The position numbers and the translations under genes are program-made. Source: Corynebacterium mucifaciens (lineage in GTDB: Bacteria > Actinomycetota > Actinomycetes > Mycobacteriales > Mycobacteriaceae). Taken from it: a stretch of DNA of 41,906 nt. How positions within the stretch are numbered: the stretch's first letter is position 1; each line of letters opens with the position of its first letter. Positions 1-8,031 of this stretch are shown in pieces. The stretch covers positions 1-41,906 of the forward strand of contig NZ_JAAXPF010000013.1 in assembly GCF_012396315.1 (NCBI RefSeq). The letters are read 5' to 3'. The notes under the pieces are model-generated. The model ran no database searches, had not been told where the DNA came from, and saw only the letters and a program-made list of their open reading frames with translations.

Positions 1-148
1 GCAGCCGGGTACGTCCACTCCGGCACCGTCCAAGGGCTCGCAGCCGGGTACGTCCACTCCGGCACCGTCCAAGGGCTCGCAGCCGGGTACGTCCACTCCG
101 GCACCGTCCAAGGGCTCGCAGCCGGGTGCCTCCACTCCGGTTGTGACC
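1..148 (+). repeat. 39-base tandem coding repeats, 3' portion
   Basis: A partial unit (1-31), two full units (32-70, 71-109) and one degenerate unit (110-148) encode K-G-S-Q-P-G-T-S-T-P-A-P-S. They continue the array at the right end of the window. The last unit has drifted (GAST, then PVVT), typical of an array edge. Confidence 0.9.
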
Positions 149-814
149 GCCCCGCCGACGCGAGAGCCCACGCCGTCAGCTGCGCCCGTGGATAAGAAGC
201 CCACGCGGGTAGAGCCGGCTGGCGACTACACCGATCAGGTGGTTGTCGCCGATGATCCCGCCTCCGATTACGAGCCGGCGTCGCCAGTGGTCGATCCGGC
301 TCCGGGTGTTGAGGACACCGCAGGTGTGCAGGACGCCCCGTCCGTTGCTACCAGTGAGGCCCCGCGCGAGGTTGCGGAGCAGGCCCCGTCCGTTGCTGCC
401 AGTGAGGCCCCGCGCGAGGTTGCGGAGCAGGCCCCGCCGCGTGCCGGTATCGCCGGAGGCACAGTCACTCTGACCGGGCCAGGATTTGCTGCTGAGGTCA
501 ATGGCACTTCCGAACCACTTGCGGGTAGCGCCGCGGTGCAGACCGCGGCCGGGGTGCAGTCGGTGGATTTCACAACCGAGAACGGTGGCGTCGAGATAAA
601 CGGCCCGCTTGGCGAGGTGACGGTTCCCGACGCTCAGGTCAAGCAGGTGCAGGCGCAAGCGGATATGGCGTTCAAGGCTCTACCGCAGCCGGTGCAGCAG
701 CAAGCGAACGCCATTAACGCCCAGGTGCTCGACGCCGCTGCCGCGCAGCCGGCGGTGTCGCACTACGACATGGGCATCGTCAACGCCACCGTCGTGGTCG
801 ATCACTGGGACTAG
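1..814 (+). CDS. Secreted repeat protein, C-terminal part (gene crosses the window junction)
   Basis: This is the downstream part of the gene that begins at 41566; the frame is open from base 2 with no start needed here. It opens with the last QPGTSTPAPSKGS repeats (13 residues each). Next comes an Ala/Pro/Glu-rich linker in which a 48-base unit (335-382 and 383-430) encodes APSVA-x-SEAPREVAEQ twice. The C-terminal part of about 120 residues has alternating hydrophobic positions and may be a folded beta-rich domain; I do not recognise it. The stop is at 812-814, and the next gene follows after 14 bases with its own ribosome binding site. The whole protein has an N-terminal signal peptide and is probably exported. 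As first gene of the transfer operon it could be a surface stalk, adhesin or mating-contact protein. That role is inference. Confidence 0.8.
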   Translation, partial: QPGTSTPAPSKGSQPGTSTPAPSKGSQPGTSTPAPSKGSQPGASTPVVTAPPTREPTPSAAPVDKKPTRVEPAGDYTDQVVVADDPASDYEPASPVVDPAPGVEDTAGVQDAPSVATSEAPREVAEQAPSVAASEAPREVAEQAPPRAGIAGGTVTLTGPGFAAEVNGTSEPLAGSAAVQTAAGVQSVDFTTENGGVEINGPLGEVTVPDAQVKQVQAQADMAFKALPQPVQQQANAINAQVLDAAAAQPAVSHYDMGIVNATVVVDHWD

Positions 815-828
815 GAAGGGAAACCGCC

Positions 829-1551
829 GTGGCGTCCGACTGGATCAAAGCTCTAGAAGAAAAGGAACGGGTAACTTCCGCTCCGCCCGTTACCGTGGTG
901 CGCGAGGACGAGCCGGTGGTGGCTGCTGATGACGCCGAGGATGAGTCCACTGCCGAGGACGAGGAGGAGTCCTCCCGATCCGACAAGACAACGACACTCA
1001 TCGTCGGCGGTGTGGTTGGCGCGGTCCTACTGATTGGAGTCGGGTCGGTATTCTCCATGCTCTCGGATAAGTCGGAGCAGAGCGAGCAGGACCAGGCCGA
1101 ACCGGCCGTGTCCACGACCCAGCAGGCCGCAAGCAGCGAGACCCCGCAAAGACCGTCGGCTGCGGCGTCGCCGACGTCTCCGGTGGAGGTTGGCAACGCC
1201 TGCCCTGGCAAGAACGCGGAGATGGCCGGCGAGGAGTCGTCGGTGCGCGATGCGGTCGCGCAGTTCGAGAAGGCGTATTTCGAGCGCGACGCGCAGGCAC
1301 TGGCGGCGTCGTTGGCGAAGAACAGCCCGCTACAGCAGCAGGACTGGAAAACGATTCTGCCCGAGGCCGCTCCCGAGGGCACTACCTGGTGTGTGGAGAT
1401 GGCACCGGTCGCCGATGGAGCCAGCACAGTCGATGTCGATCTGACTATGGCACCTCCGGGTGAGGAATCGGCGCTTTACCGGCAAACGGTCAAGGGCGAA
1501 AAAGACAGCGACAAGTGGGTAATCACAAGCATGGAAGAGCGAGAAGGCTAG
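829..1551 (+). CDS. Single-pass membrane protein of the transfer operon
   Basis: A 240-residue protein starting at GTG 829, with AGGAAGGG eight bases upstream. Residues 1-50 are acidic and probably cytoplasmic, about 53-75 form one transmembrane helix, and the rest is predicted outside. After a Ser/Ala/Pro linker the outer part forms an alpha/beta domain of about 120 residues. It begins near a CPGKNAEM stretch and contains a helix with QFEKAYFERDAQALA, reminiscent of NTF2-like folds used by VirB8-type T4SS components and actinobacterial TcpC-like proteins. Two Cys (in CPGK and TTWCVE) could form a disulfide. The place in the operon fits an anchored outer component of the mating channel. The family call is tentative. 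Confidence 0.75.
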   Translation: MASDWIKALEEKERVTSAPPVTVVREDEPVVAADDAEDESTAEDEEESSRSDKTTTLIVGGVVGAVLLIGVGSVFSMLSDKSEQSEQDQAEPAVSTTQQAASSETPQRPSAAASPTSPVEVGNACPGKNAEMAGEESSVRDAVAQFEKAYFERDAQALAASLAKNSPLQQQDWKTILPEAAPEGTTWCVEMAPVADGASTVDVDLTMAPPGEESALYRQTVKGEKDSDKWVITSMEEREG

Positions 1552-1555
1552 AGAG

Positions 1556-3517
1556 ATGGCAACGAATCGACAGATTGGCCGCGCGGTAGCCGCAATGACC
1601 GCGATAGCGGCCTCCGGCTGCGCGTGGGCGGCTTTCGCTGGCCCTGCCCTGGCGCAGACCCCGGAAGACGGGGCTCAGGGCGACGACCACTGCGCGGCGC
1701 TGCACCTAGTGCTCGTCAACGGCACTTTCGACACGTCCGCGCAGCAAGACTCCCGAGTGGACCACGGCTTCGGTGCCCAGATTGCCGGCCCGGCAATGGA
1801 AGAGGCCAACGACGCCCCGGTTTCTGACCCGTCCGCTGGCATTAGCCTCGAGGACGCGCAGGGCCAGCTGGCAGGTGCAGGGACGACTAGCACCGCTCCG
1901 ACCGCGGTGGGAGAGCCGACAGGCACCGAGGTTGTCGGCAACATCGACGATCTTCAAAGCCAGCTCTGGGGAGACTCCGGCAAGACCACGGCTGGGACAC
2001 CGACGAGCAAGACAAACTCCGCCTGGGGCAGCACCACCTCGGCCGCCAGCGTCCCGAGTGGGACTGCTACCCAGACGCAGTCTTCGTCCCCCGAGTCTTC
2101 TGGGACACCGACGAGCAAGACAAACTCCGCCTGGGAAAAGCAGTCCGGACCGACCGAGGTGGATGGAAAGCACGGCATCAAGATCGCCCGCACATACATC
2201 ACTTATGCCGCTGCAGCCGGTGGAGCGTTCATTCCGGGCCTGCCGACCTCGGAGTCCGTCAGCTACGACGATTCCATGCGGGAAGGGGCAATTAACACCG
2301 CTGCGGTGCTCAAAGAGATCGCGGACGAGTGCCCCAACACCAAGATTCTGCTGGCCGGCCACTCTCAAGGAGCACAGGTTGTTTCCCTGGTGGCCCGCGA
2401 GGTCGGCAACGGCGTGATTGATTTCGACCCGTCGCGCATCGCCGGCGTCGCCCTGTTTTCAGACCCGACCCGTGAGGCTGGAAGCCCCACGATGGTCAGT
2501 GGGGACAGTTCTCCGCAGCCGGTGCCGGGAACCTCTGGGCAAAACGTCGCCCAGCTAGGCTCGTTCAACTCCCGCGACGCCGCCGAACTCGACGGCGGCG
2601 GCATGGGGGTCGATACTTCCGGAGGCAAGGATTTCGGAGAACTCTCGGGCCGTACCGCGTCGTGGTGTGTTCCCGGTGACCTGGTGTGCGACCTGCCCAT
2701 TTCGGGACCGCTGAACGAGCTGGTCATTAGCGTGGCAACGCAGCTGAACCTCTCCGATCCCGAGAAGTCTTTGCAGGCCGTCGCGGACACACTCAACCCA
2801 GCGGTGATTATGGGCGGCGTCGAGGACATCAAGGGCGACGAGTTTAGCTACGGAACAAACGGATTCTCCGCATCCGGCGAGCAGGCCCGCGAGGACACCA
2901 GCCTGATCGGGTCGATTGCCTCAACGGGGGTCAAGCAGGCGGTGCAGAACAACGCCGAAGGCGAAATCGTCAGCGACCTGGGCGAGTCCGTTATCCAGGG
3001 CGTCAACAAGATCGGCGGCATGGCGCTGGGCACCGGCATTGCCATCCTGAAGGAGGCCGTGACCCCGGCCAACCTCGCCCAGGTCGCAATGGCCGGTGTT
3101 GCCGGGCCGGAGGCGGCGCTGGGCGTGGCCGCGACGAAACTCACCGACGCCTCACTGAAGGTGCTCACCCCGGAGACGGCGGTGGGCATGGCGGACGAGG
3201 TGTTCAAGAACGTCGAGATTCTCGGAATCTCCGGCGAAGGACTGGCACAGGTCGCAGTCGAGGCTGCGGGCCACGGTGCTGCGCACAACTCCTACGGTAC
3301 CCGTCCGGTGACTGAGGACGGGCGCACCCCGATTGAGGCCACTATCGACTGGGCCGTCGCTGCCAGCAGCGACATCACTGGTGACACCGTTCCCACTCGT
3401 GAGACGGCCCATCCGGAAGACACATCGAATATCAACCAGTCGTCCACGTTCAACACCGAGTTGTCCACGAAGGCCCTGTCTGAAGTCCAGGCATGGCGTG
3501 CACAAGGAGGTGCCTAG
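1556..3517 (+). CDS. Secreted cutinase-family serine esterase
   Basis: A 653-residue protein with a signal peptide at about residues 1-34, ending AFAGPALAQ. The fold is a cutinase-type alpha/beta hydrolase: the nucleophile motif is AGHSQGAQ with Ser270, the acid is in CVPGDLVC (Asp375), and the base is in AAHNSYG (His577). All three positions match the cutinase pattern. Long insertions make it far larger than ordinary cutinases (about 200-250 residues). One is a Ser/Thr/Gly-rich linker with a duplicated 35-base segment (1993-2027 and 2101-2135) encoding GTPTSKTNSAW; another lies between Asp375 and His577. Cutinase-like proteins of mycolic-acid bacteria hydrolyse esters, including mycolate lipids. 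Inside a transfer operon it may locally loosen the mycomembrane; the substrate is inference. The start lies 4 bases after the preceding stop. Confidence 0.85.
   Translation: MATNRQIGRAVAAMTAIAASGCAWAAFAGPALAQTPEDGAQGDDHCAALHLVLVNGTFDTSAQQDSRVDHGFGAQIAGPAMEEANDAPVSDPSAGISLEDAQGQLAGAGTTSTAPTAVGEPTGTEVVGNIDDLQSQLWGDSGKTTAGTPTSKTNSAWGSTTSAASVPSGTATQTQSSSPESSGTPTSKTNSAWEKQSGPTEVDGKHGIKIARTYITYAAAAGGAFIPGLPTSESVSYDDSMREGAINTAAVLKEIADECPNTKILLAGHSQGAQVVSLVAREVGNGVIDFDPSRIAGVALFSDPTREAGSPTMVSGDSSPQPVPGTSGQNVAQLGSFNSRDAAELDGGGMGVDTSGGKDFGELSGRTASWCVPGDLVCDLPISGPLNELVISVATQLNLSDPEKSLQAVADTLNPAVIMGGVEDIKGDEFSYGTNGFSASGEQAREDTSLIGSIASTGVKQAVQNNAEGEIVSDLGESVIQGVNKIGGMALGTGIAILKEAVTPANLAQVAMAGVAGPEAALGVAATKLTDASLKVLTPETAVGMADEVFKNVEILGISGEGLAQVAVEAAGHGAAHNSYGTRPVTEDGRTPIEATIDWAVAASSDITGDTVPTRETAHPEDTSNINQSSTFNTELSTKALSEVQAWRAQGGA
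1993..2135 (+). repeat. 35-base direct repeat inside the cutinase gene
   Basis: Bases 1993-2027 are repeated identically at 2101-2135. Both copies encode GTPTSKTNSAW in the low-complexity linker before the catalytic domain, indicating recent slippage or duplication. Confidence 0.85.
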
Positions 3518-4147
3518 ATGTCATCCAGCGCAGCGGCTCAGCTCCGGCGAGTCTCCTTACCAGAGAAGGCCGGCCTGAAGGTCGCAAACAGCCCGCTCGC
3601 GCCGAGCGGGGAGTGGTCCCCACTGGTGTGGCTCGTGGGAGCGCACGGCGGGGCAGGCACATCCACTCTCGCAAGGGTTCTCGGACCCTTCGGGGACGCT
3701 GGCCAGACATGGCCTGCGGAGGATGAGCACCGGTGGTGCGTCGTGGTGGCTCGATCCACCCGCTCGGGTGTGGAGGCCGCGCATGACGCTGTGCTCCAGG
3801 CCCAGGCGGGCAAGGTCGGACACTGCTGCGTCTGGGGAGTGATCCTCGTAGAGGACGCACCAGGTAAGACCCCAAAGAGTATTGAGCAGCGTATCTCCGT
3901 GCTCGAAAAAATCGTCCCCACAATCTGGCGCGTTCCCTACGTGGGGGAATGGCGCGAAAATCTGCTCGACAGACTCCCCGAATGGTCACCGCTCGATGAG
4001 CCGCAAGAACCGGAAAGCACCTCGCGTGTCCTGCGCAAGCGCACCAAAGTCAGCGCCCTGGAGCAGGTGCCCCAGCCGGTCAGGCGAATCGGCGAAGAAC
4101 TGGTCGAGCGGGCCTATGAAGCCCATAAGCAAACATCTTCCAACTAA
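3518..4147 (+). CDS. DUF6668-like protein with P-loop-like motif
   Basis: A 209-residue soluble protein; ATG directly follows the previous stop, with AAGGAGG upstream. Residues about 29-50 read VWLVGAHGGAGTSTLARVLG, a P-loop-like glycine motif in which the usual GK[ST] is GTST, so the Walker lysine is absent. This motif is the feature I associate with the DUF6668 proteins of actinobacterial conjugative elements. The rest has an alpha/beta pattern (WCVVVARST; CCVWGVILVED) like a MinD/ParA-type fold. A degenerate ATPase acting at the cytoplasmic face of the transfer apparatus is possible, but no activity can be claimed. Confidence 0.7.
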   Translation: MSSSAAAQLRRVSLPEKAGLKVANSPLAPSGEWSPLVWLVGAHGGAGTSTLARVLGPFGDAGQTWPAEDEHRWCVVVARSTRSGVEAAHDAVLQAQAGKVGHCCVWGVILVEDAPGKTPKSIEQRISVLEKIVPTIWRVPYVGEWRENLLDRLPEWSPLDEPQEPESTSRVLRKRTKVSALEQVPQPVRRIGEELVERAYEAHKQTSSN

Positions 4148-4165
4148 GAAAAGGAACCACTCATC

Positions 4166-4456
4166 ATGACCATGATTGACCGTCTCAACAACGAACTCAT
4201 CCTCGCAATGGTGCCGGGACAGAACCTGACCCCGCAGGCACCCGGTGACTTCGGCTCCAAGGTCGACCGCGCCCTCAACTTCGGCGTGTTCATCGGCCTG
4301 GTTGTTGCCGTCGCCGGCGTTATCGCCATCGGTGCGTCGATGGTGATCTCGCGACGTGAGGGCACCAGCGAAGAAGCCACCTCCAACGCCCTGCGCGTCG
4401 GCATCGGTTGTCTCATTATCGGCAGTGCCGGTGCCATCGTCGCAGCTCTGATCTAA
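4166..4456 (+). CDS. Small two-helix membrane protein (possible VirB2-like subunit)
   Basis: A 96-residue protein with two hydrophobic segments (about residues 39-60 and 77-96) separated by a short polar loop containing SRREGTSEEATSN. Its size, topology and place before the TrbL/VirB6-like gene resemble VirB2/TrbC-like or other small membrane subunits of T4SS, but no pilin processing site is evident. An AAGGA ribosome binding site lies about nine bases before ATG 4166. The stop overlaps the next ATG by one base (TAATG), so the two small membrane proteins are probably translationally coupled. Confidence 0.8.
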   Translation: MTMIDRLNNELILAMVPGQNLTPQAPGDFGSKVDRALNFGVFIGLVVAVAGVIAIGASMVISRREGTSEEATSNALRVGIGCLIIGSAGAIVAALI

Positions 4457-4734
4457 TGCGCGGCGCTTTCATGGCGCAAGGCGGCCCGCCCCAGTCTCCG
4501 CAGACCCCGCCAGACGTCGTGTGGATGGAGATTTGGGGCTGGCTGCAAAACACCTACTGGATTGTGCTGGCACTGTCTATCGCCGCCCTGATCACATTCG
4601 GAGCCATGCTCGCCCTCGACAAGGAGCGCGGCCGATCCGTTTCAGCTACGTCACCCGCAGTGCGCGGGGTGGAGATCGCACTAGGTGTCATCATCGCCAG
4701 CTCAGCAGTCCAAATCGCGGCCTGGTTCGTCTAA
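4456..4734 (+). CDS. Small two-helix membrane protein
   Basis: A 92-residue protein starting at the ATG that shares its A with the stop of the preceding gene. Alternative in-frame starts occur upstream (4408) and at residue 6. It has a polar Pro/Gln N-terminus, a Trp-rich amphipathic stretch (WMEIWGWLQNTYW), one helix at about 33-50 and a second at about 73-92. Architecturally it pairs with the preceding protein, and both may be integral parts of the channel. I do not recognise a named family. Confidence 0.75.
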   Translation: MRGAFMAQGGPPQSPQTPPDVVWMEIWGWLQNTYWIVLALSIAALITFGAMLALDKERGRSVSATSPAVRGVEIALGVIIASSAVQIAAWFV

Positions 4735-4767
4735 CCAGCTGCACACCACCTTTTTGAAAGGCAAACA

Positions 4768-5391
4768 ATGAAGAAGAAGCTCGGCGCACTTGCTCTCGCG
4801 GGCACTGTGGCGCTCGGCCTGAGCGCCTGCTCGTCGGACAAGGACGGGGAGGACACGCACGCGGAGAACGCGGTGGTCGATACGACTTCGGCACCTGCCG
4901 ACGCGCGGTGGGAGTCGGTGGCGGGGATCGCCACGCCGGTGGATTCCAACGACGGGCCGGAAAACACCCGCGACTCTGTGCGCTCCGGTTACGCTCACAC
5001 CCCCCAGGGGGCGGTGATGGCCGCGATTAACGGCCAGGTCGCCCTCGCCACCGCCGACGATACGAAATGGCCCGATGTCTCGCGCAGCATGATCGCCCCC
5101 GGCCAGGGCCGCGACCAGTGGGCGCAGGGCCGGGCTCTGATGAGCATTCAACCGGGCGCGAAGGTGGAAAACCCCGCGAAGTTCGAGGGGTTCCGGGTCT
5201 CTGACTACAACGACCAGGACGCACTGGTGCTTCTGGCGGCGGAGTACCCGGAGGTTGGCCTGACCGTCTATCCGGTGCAGCTGACGTGGCAGGACGATTG
5301 GAAGCTCGTTCTCCCCGCGCAGGACCAGGCTCCCGACCTCGAAAAGCTGGATTCGCTTGACGGTTTCACCGAATTTTCAGCCGGCAAGTAA
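4768..5391 (+). CDS. Lipoprotein of the transfer operon (DUF8175-like)
   Basis: A 207-residue lipoprotein. The signal peptide ends in a lipobox, GLSACSS, with the lipidated Cys near residue 21. The mature domain contains SGYAHTPQGAVMAAINGQ and ends with a hydrophobic strand plus LDSLDGFTEF. The next protein has the matching pattern GYARTAEGAMIS and LSGWTEWHY at the equivalent ends, so the two look paralogous. I associate the GYAxTxxGA signature with DUF8175-type proteins of actinobacterial conjugation loci. It is probably an outer-face component; the function is unknown. Confidence 0.75.
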   Translation: MKKKLGALALAGTVALGLSACSSDKDGEDTHAENAVVDTTSAPADARWESVAGIATPVDSNDGPENTRDSVRSGYAHTPQGAVMAAINGQVALATADDTKWPDVSRSMIAPGQGRDQWAQGRALMSIQPGAKVENPAKFEGFRVSDYNDQDALVLLAAEYPEVGLTVYPVQLTWQDDWKLVLPAQDQAPDLEKLDSLDGFTEFSAGK

Positions 5392-5417
5392 GCCACTCGT
5401 CTCAGAAAGGGAAGATT

Positions 5418-6230
5418 ATGCCGCAGGACAACAACAAGCGCTGGGGGCTTCTGGCCGCCACCGGAGCGATCGCTCTCACCCTGATTCTCGTCGTGGTGGG
5501 TCTGGTCGCCCGGCAAAAGGATTCTCCCGCCAATAACCCGTCTGCGGCCTCGCCCGCACCGGCCACGACCACTAGCGAGGCTCCCAAAGGCAAGGAGGGG
5601 GAGTGGCTCGACCCGACCGCTGACGTGTTTGGCCGCGCGATAAAGGTCCCGGCCAACGGTGCGGGCAATCCGCTCGGCAATGCGACGGGAGGGGATACGA
5701 CCAACTGCGCGGTCACCGCGGGCAACGTGACCATTGAGTCCACCCACGGTGCACAGACGATGTGGACGGAAAAACAGGGCCCGAGCTCGGTAAACGCCGA
5801 CGGTGTGCCCACTGGGTACGCACGCACCGCCGAGGGGGCCATGATTTCCGGGTTCAACACGGTGAGCCTGATTTACGCCGGTGGCCCCATTTCGGGTTCT
5901 GCCGCGCAGTACGGAGCGGCTGGCAGCGACGCCACTGGATTTGCGGAGCGCTTGAAGGCAAACCCTCCCAAGCAGGTGGATACCACGAAAGACCGCCCGG
6001 CACCTTCCGCATACAAGGTGACATCGTGCTCGGACACTCAGGTCGTAGGAGACATTGCACTTCCCACCCCGACCGACGCACAGGGCAACGCGGACAACCC
6101 GACGTGGCTGGTCATCCGGTTGTCGATGGTGTGGGAGAACGGTGGCTGGAAGTGGCAGTACGAAGGCGTGCCGCAGCCGATTGAGGACGAGATCACGAGT
6201 TTGAGCGGGTGGACTGAATGGCACTACTAA
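5418..6230 (+). CDS. Membrane-anchored DUF8175-like transfer protein
   Basis: A 270-residue protein with one N-terminal transmembrane helix (about residues 10-31), a Ser/Ala/Pro/Thr linker and a large outer domain. It shares the GYA-T--GA signature and a C-terminal L-GWTE(F/W) pattern with the lipoprotein just upstream, suggesting duplication and division of labour (one lipidated, one helix-anchored). Two Cys (DTTNCAVT, VTSCSDTQ) could pair outside the membrane. The start has GAAAGGGAAG upstream. The last 13 bases overlap the start of the TrbL-like gene, indicating coupled translation. Confidence 0.75.
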   Translation: MPQDNNKRWGLLAATGAIALTLILVVVGLVARQKDSPANNPSAASPAPATTTSEAPKGKEGEWLDPTADVFGRAIKVPANGAGNPLGNATGGDTTNCAVTAGNVTIESTHGAQTMWTEKQGPSSVNADGVPTGYARTAEGAMISGFNTVSLIYAGGPISGSAAQYGAAGSDATGFAERLKANPPKQVDTTKDRPAPSAYKVTSCSDTQVVGDIALPTPTDAQGNADNPTWLVIRLSMVWENGGWKWQYEGVPQPIEDEITSLSGWTEWHY

Positions 6231-8026
6231 AGCGATTTTTGGCAGCGTCTCTGGTGGTTTTCGCGGTGGTGCTGGGCGCGCCTGCGGCCAGCGCCGAGGA
6301 CGGCAACCGCTCCTTCGGAGAGCACGTCGAGTCGTGCACTACCGGGGCAATGAAGGACAGCGCTAACGCCGTCCTGGACGCGATGGGGGACAACAAGCCG
6401 TCGAATTTGAACGAGTGGCGCTTGAAAGTCGGGGAGCAGATCAGCAAGGCTGGCTGCACCACGGGTATGGCGGTTGCCCACCCCGTAGCCGCTGCGTCGG
6501 CTGCTGCGTCGAAGTTCTGGGGCGACCCGGTGGGCAAATTCACCCAGGCGCTTCTGGAGGGCAATAATGAGGCGCTCCAGTCCGTCATGACGCTCTGGAT
6601 GGACTACCGCGTCGATAAGAACGTGGTTGATTCAAACGTGCAGGGCGTGAAGAACATCGTCCTTTCGCTCTCGGGTCTGGCGCTGATCGCCTCCCTTGTG
6701 GTGGGCGGTGGCCGGATCGCTGCCGGGAGAAGAAAAGGGCTTGTCGAAGGCGTCGAGGACTCAGGGGAGACAATTGCGCTCTATTTGCTGTTTTCCCTGC
6801 TTGTACCCGGTCTGATTGCTGGTGCAGTGGTAGCCTCCGACGAACTGTCGGACTGGATTATGAAGTCATTTGGCGCGACGAGTGCCGAGCAGGTTCTCGG
6901 GGACTCCGGACTGAATGATTCAATGGCCGGCCCAGTGTTCATGCTCGGTATCGCGGGCGTGGCGTTTGCCGGTTCCATCATGCAGATCGTCGCCCTGGCA
7001 GTGCGCACCCTGCTGTTGCCGATTGCGGCTGGGCTGACCCCGATGATGGCGGCAATGAGCTTTACCCAGACCGGCAAGAACGGTCTGCACCACCTGATCT
7101 CTCTCATGATTGCCTCGGTGATCTTCAAGCCGGTCTCGGCGCTTCTCTACTGTGTCGCGTTCTGGATGTCCGCACATGGGGGCGACGATCTGGTCACCAC
7201 ACTCATGATCGCGGTCATGCTCGGCGCAGCGGGCTTTACGGGGCCGGCGCTCGTCCGGGCGCTGGTGCCCGCTGTCGCCCAGGCCGGTGGAGGCGGTGCA
7301 GCCCCCGTTCTGGCGGGTGGTGCAGCTCTGGCTGGTGGAGTTTTGGGCAAGGTCGGCGGTGTGGCTGGCCAGGCAGGAAAGTCCGTTACCTCGGCAGGCC
7401 AGGCGCAGGCTGCTCCCGCAGCCGCAGCCGGTGTTGGAGCTGGTGTCGGTGCCGGTGGCGGCCTCGGAGGCGGTGGAGGTGCCGGTGGCGGCCTCGGAGG
7501 CGGTGGCGGCCTCGGAGGCGGTTCTCGCGGTGGCTCACCTACCGGGCCTAGCTCGGGTGGCGGTGGCAGTGGAGCGGTCGCGTCCGGTTCCACGGGTTCA
7601 GGCGCTGGTAGCACCGCAGGTGGGGCCGTTGGTGGTCGTGCAGGCCACTCGGGAGCTGGCGGCGGCGTCGCGTCTGGTGCGGCAAGCACCGGGCCGGGAT
7701 CACAGTCCTCGGGTGCCTCCGGAGGTGGATCGCACTCCATCGGGGCAGGTGGAGGCGCACAACCGGCAGGAGCCGTTGCAGCTGGAGCCGGAGCCGGGAG
7801 TGCCGGTCCGGGAACCGGAGGTGGCGGTGCAAACCGTGGCCGTATGGGGGCAAGCACCCCGCGTCGGACGATGTCTCTCGCAACGGGCGGAGCCCTCCGC
7901 GCCGGAGGTGCCGTCGCCCGCACAGGAGCGGGTGCGGCGCGGACGGCGGGCACGGCAGCTAATCGGGTGCAGGCGATTTTGGATGAGTCAGTTGGAGCAC
8001 AGGGCAATTACGGGATGAGGAGGTAG
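6218..8026 (+). CDS. TrbL/VirB6-like polytopic channel protein with Gly-rich tail
   Basis: A 602-residue protein. Residues 1-27 form a signal peptide (GAPAASAEDG). About residues 28-135 would be outside and contain two Cys (SCTTG, AGCTTG). From about 140 to 370 there are five to six transmembrane helices in the arrangement of TrbL/VirB6 inner-membrane channel proteins. The last 220 residues are a low-complexity Gly/Ala/Ser tail with short GGGLGGGGGAGG-like repeats, ending in an Arg/Ala-rich segment. VirB6-family proteins line the DNA path of T4SS, and actinobacterial versions often carry long disordered cytoplasmic tails. The start overlaps the previous gene by 13 bases. Confidence 0.8.
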   Translation: MALLKRFLAASLVVFAVVLGAPAASAEDGNRSFGEHVESCTTGAMKDSANAVLDAMGDNKPSNLNEWRLKVGEQISKAGCTTGMAVAHPVAAASAAASKFWGDPVGKFTQALLEGNNEALQSVMTLWMDYRVDKNVVDSNVQGVKNIVLSLSGLALIASLVVGGGRIAAGRRKGLVEGVEDSGETIALYLLFSLLVPGLIAGAVVASDELSDWIMKSFGATSAEQVLGDSGLNDSMAGPVFMLGIAGVAFAGSIMQIVALAVRTLLLPIAAGLTPMMAAMSFTQTGKNGLHHLISLMIASVIFKPVSALLYCVAFWMSAHGGDDLVTTLMIAVMLGAAGFTGPALVRALVPAVAQAGGGGAAPVLAGGAALAGGVLGKVGGVAGQAGKSVTSAGQAQAAPAAAAGVGAGVGAGGGLGGGGGAGGGLGGGGGLGGGSRGGSPTGPSSGGGGSGAVASGSTGSGAGSTAGGAVGGRAGHSGAGGGVASGAASTGPGSQSSGASGGGSHSIGAGGGAQPAGAVAAGAGAGSAGPGTGGGGANRGRMGASTPRRTMSLATGGALRAGGAVARTGAGAARTAGTAANRVQAILDESVGAQGNYGMRR

Positions 8027-8031
8027 CCGGT

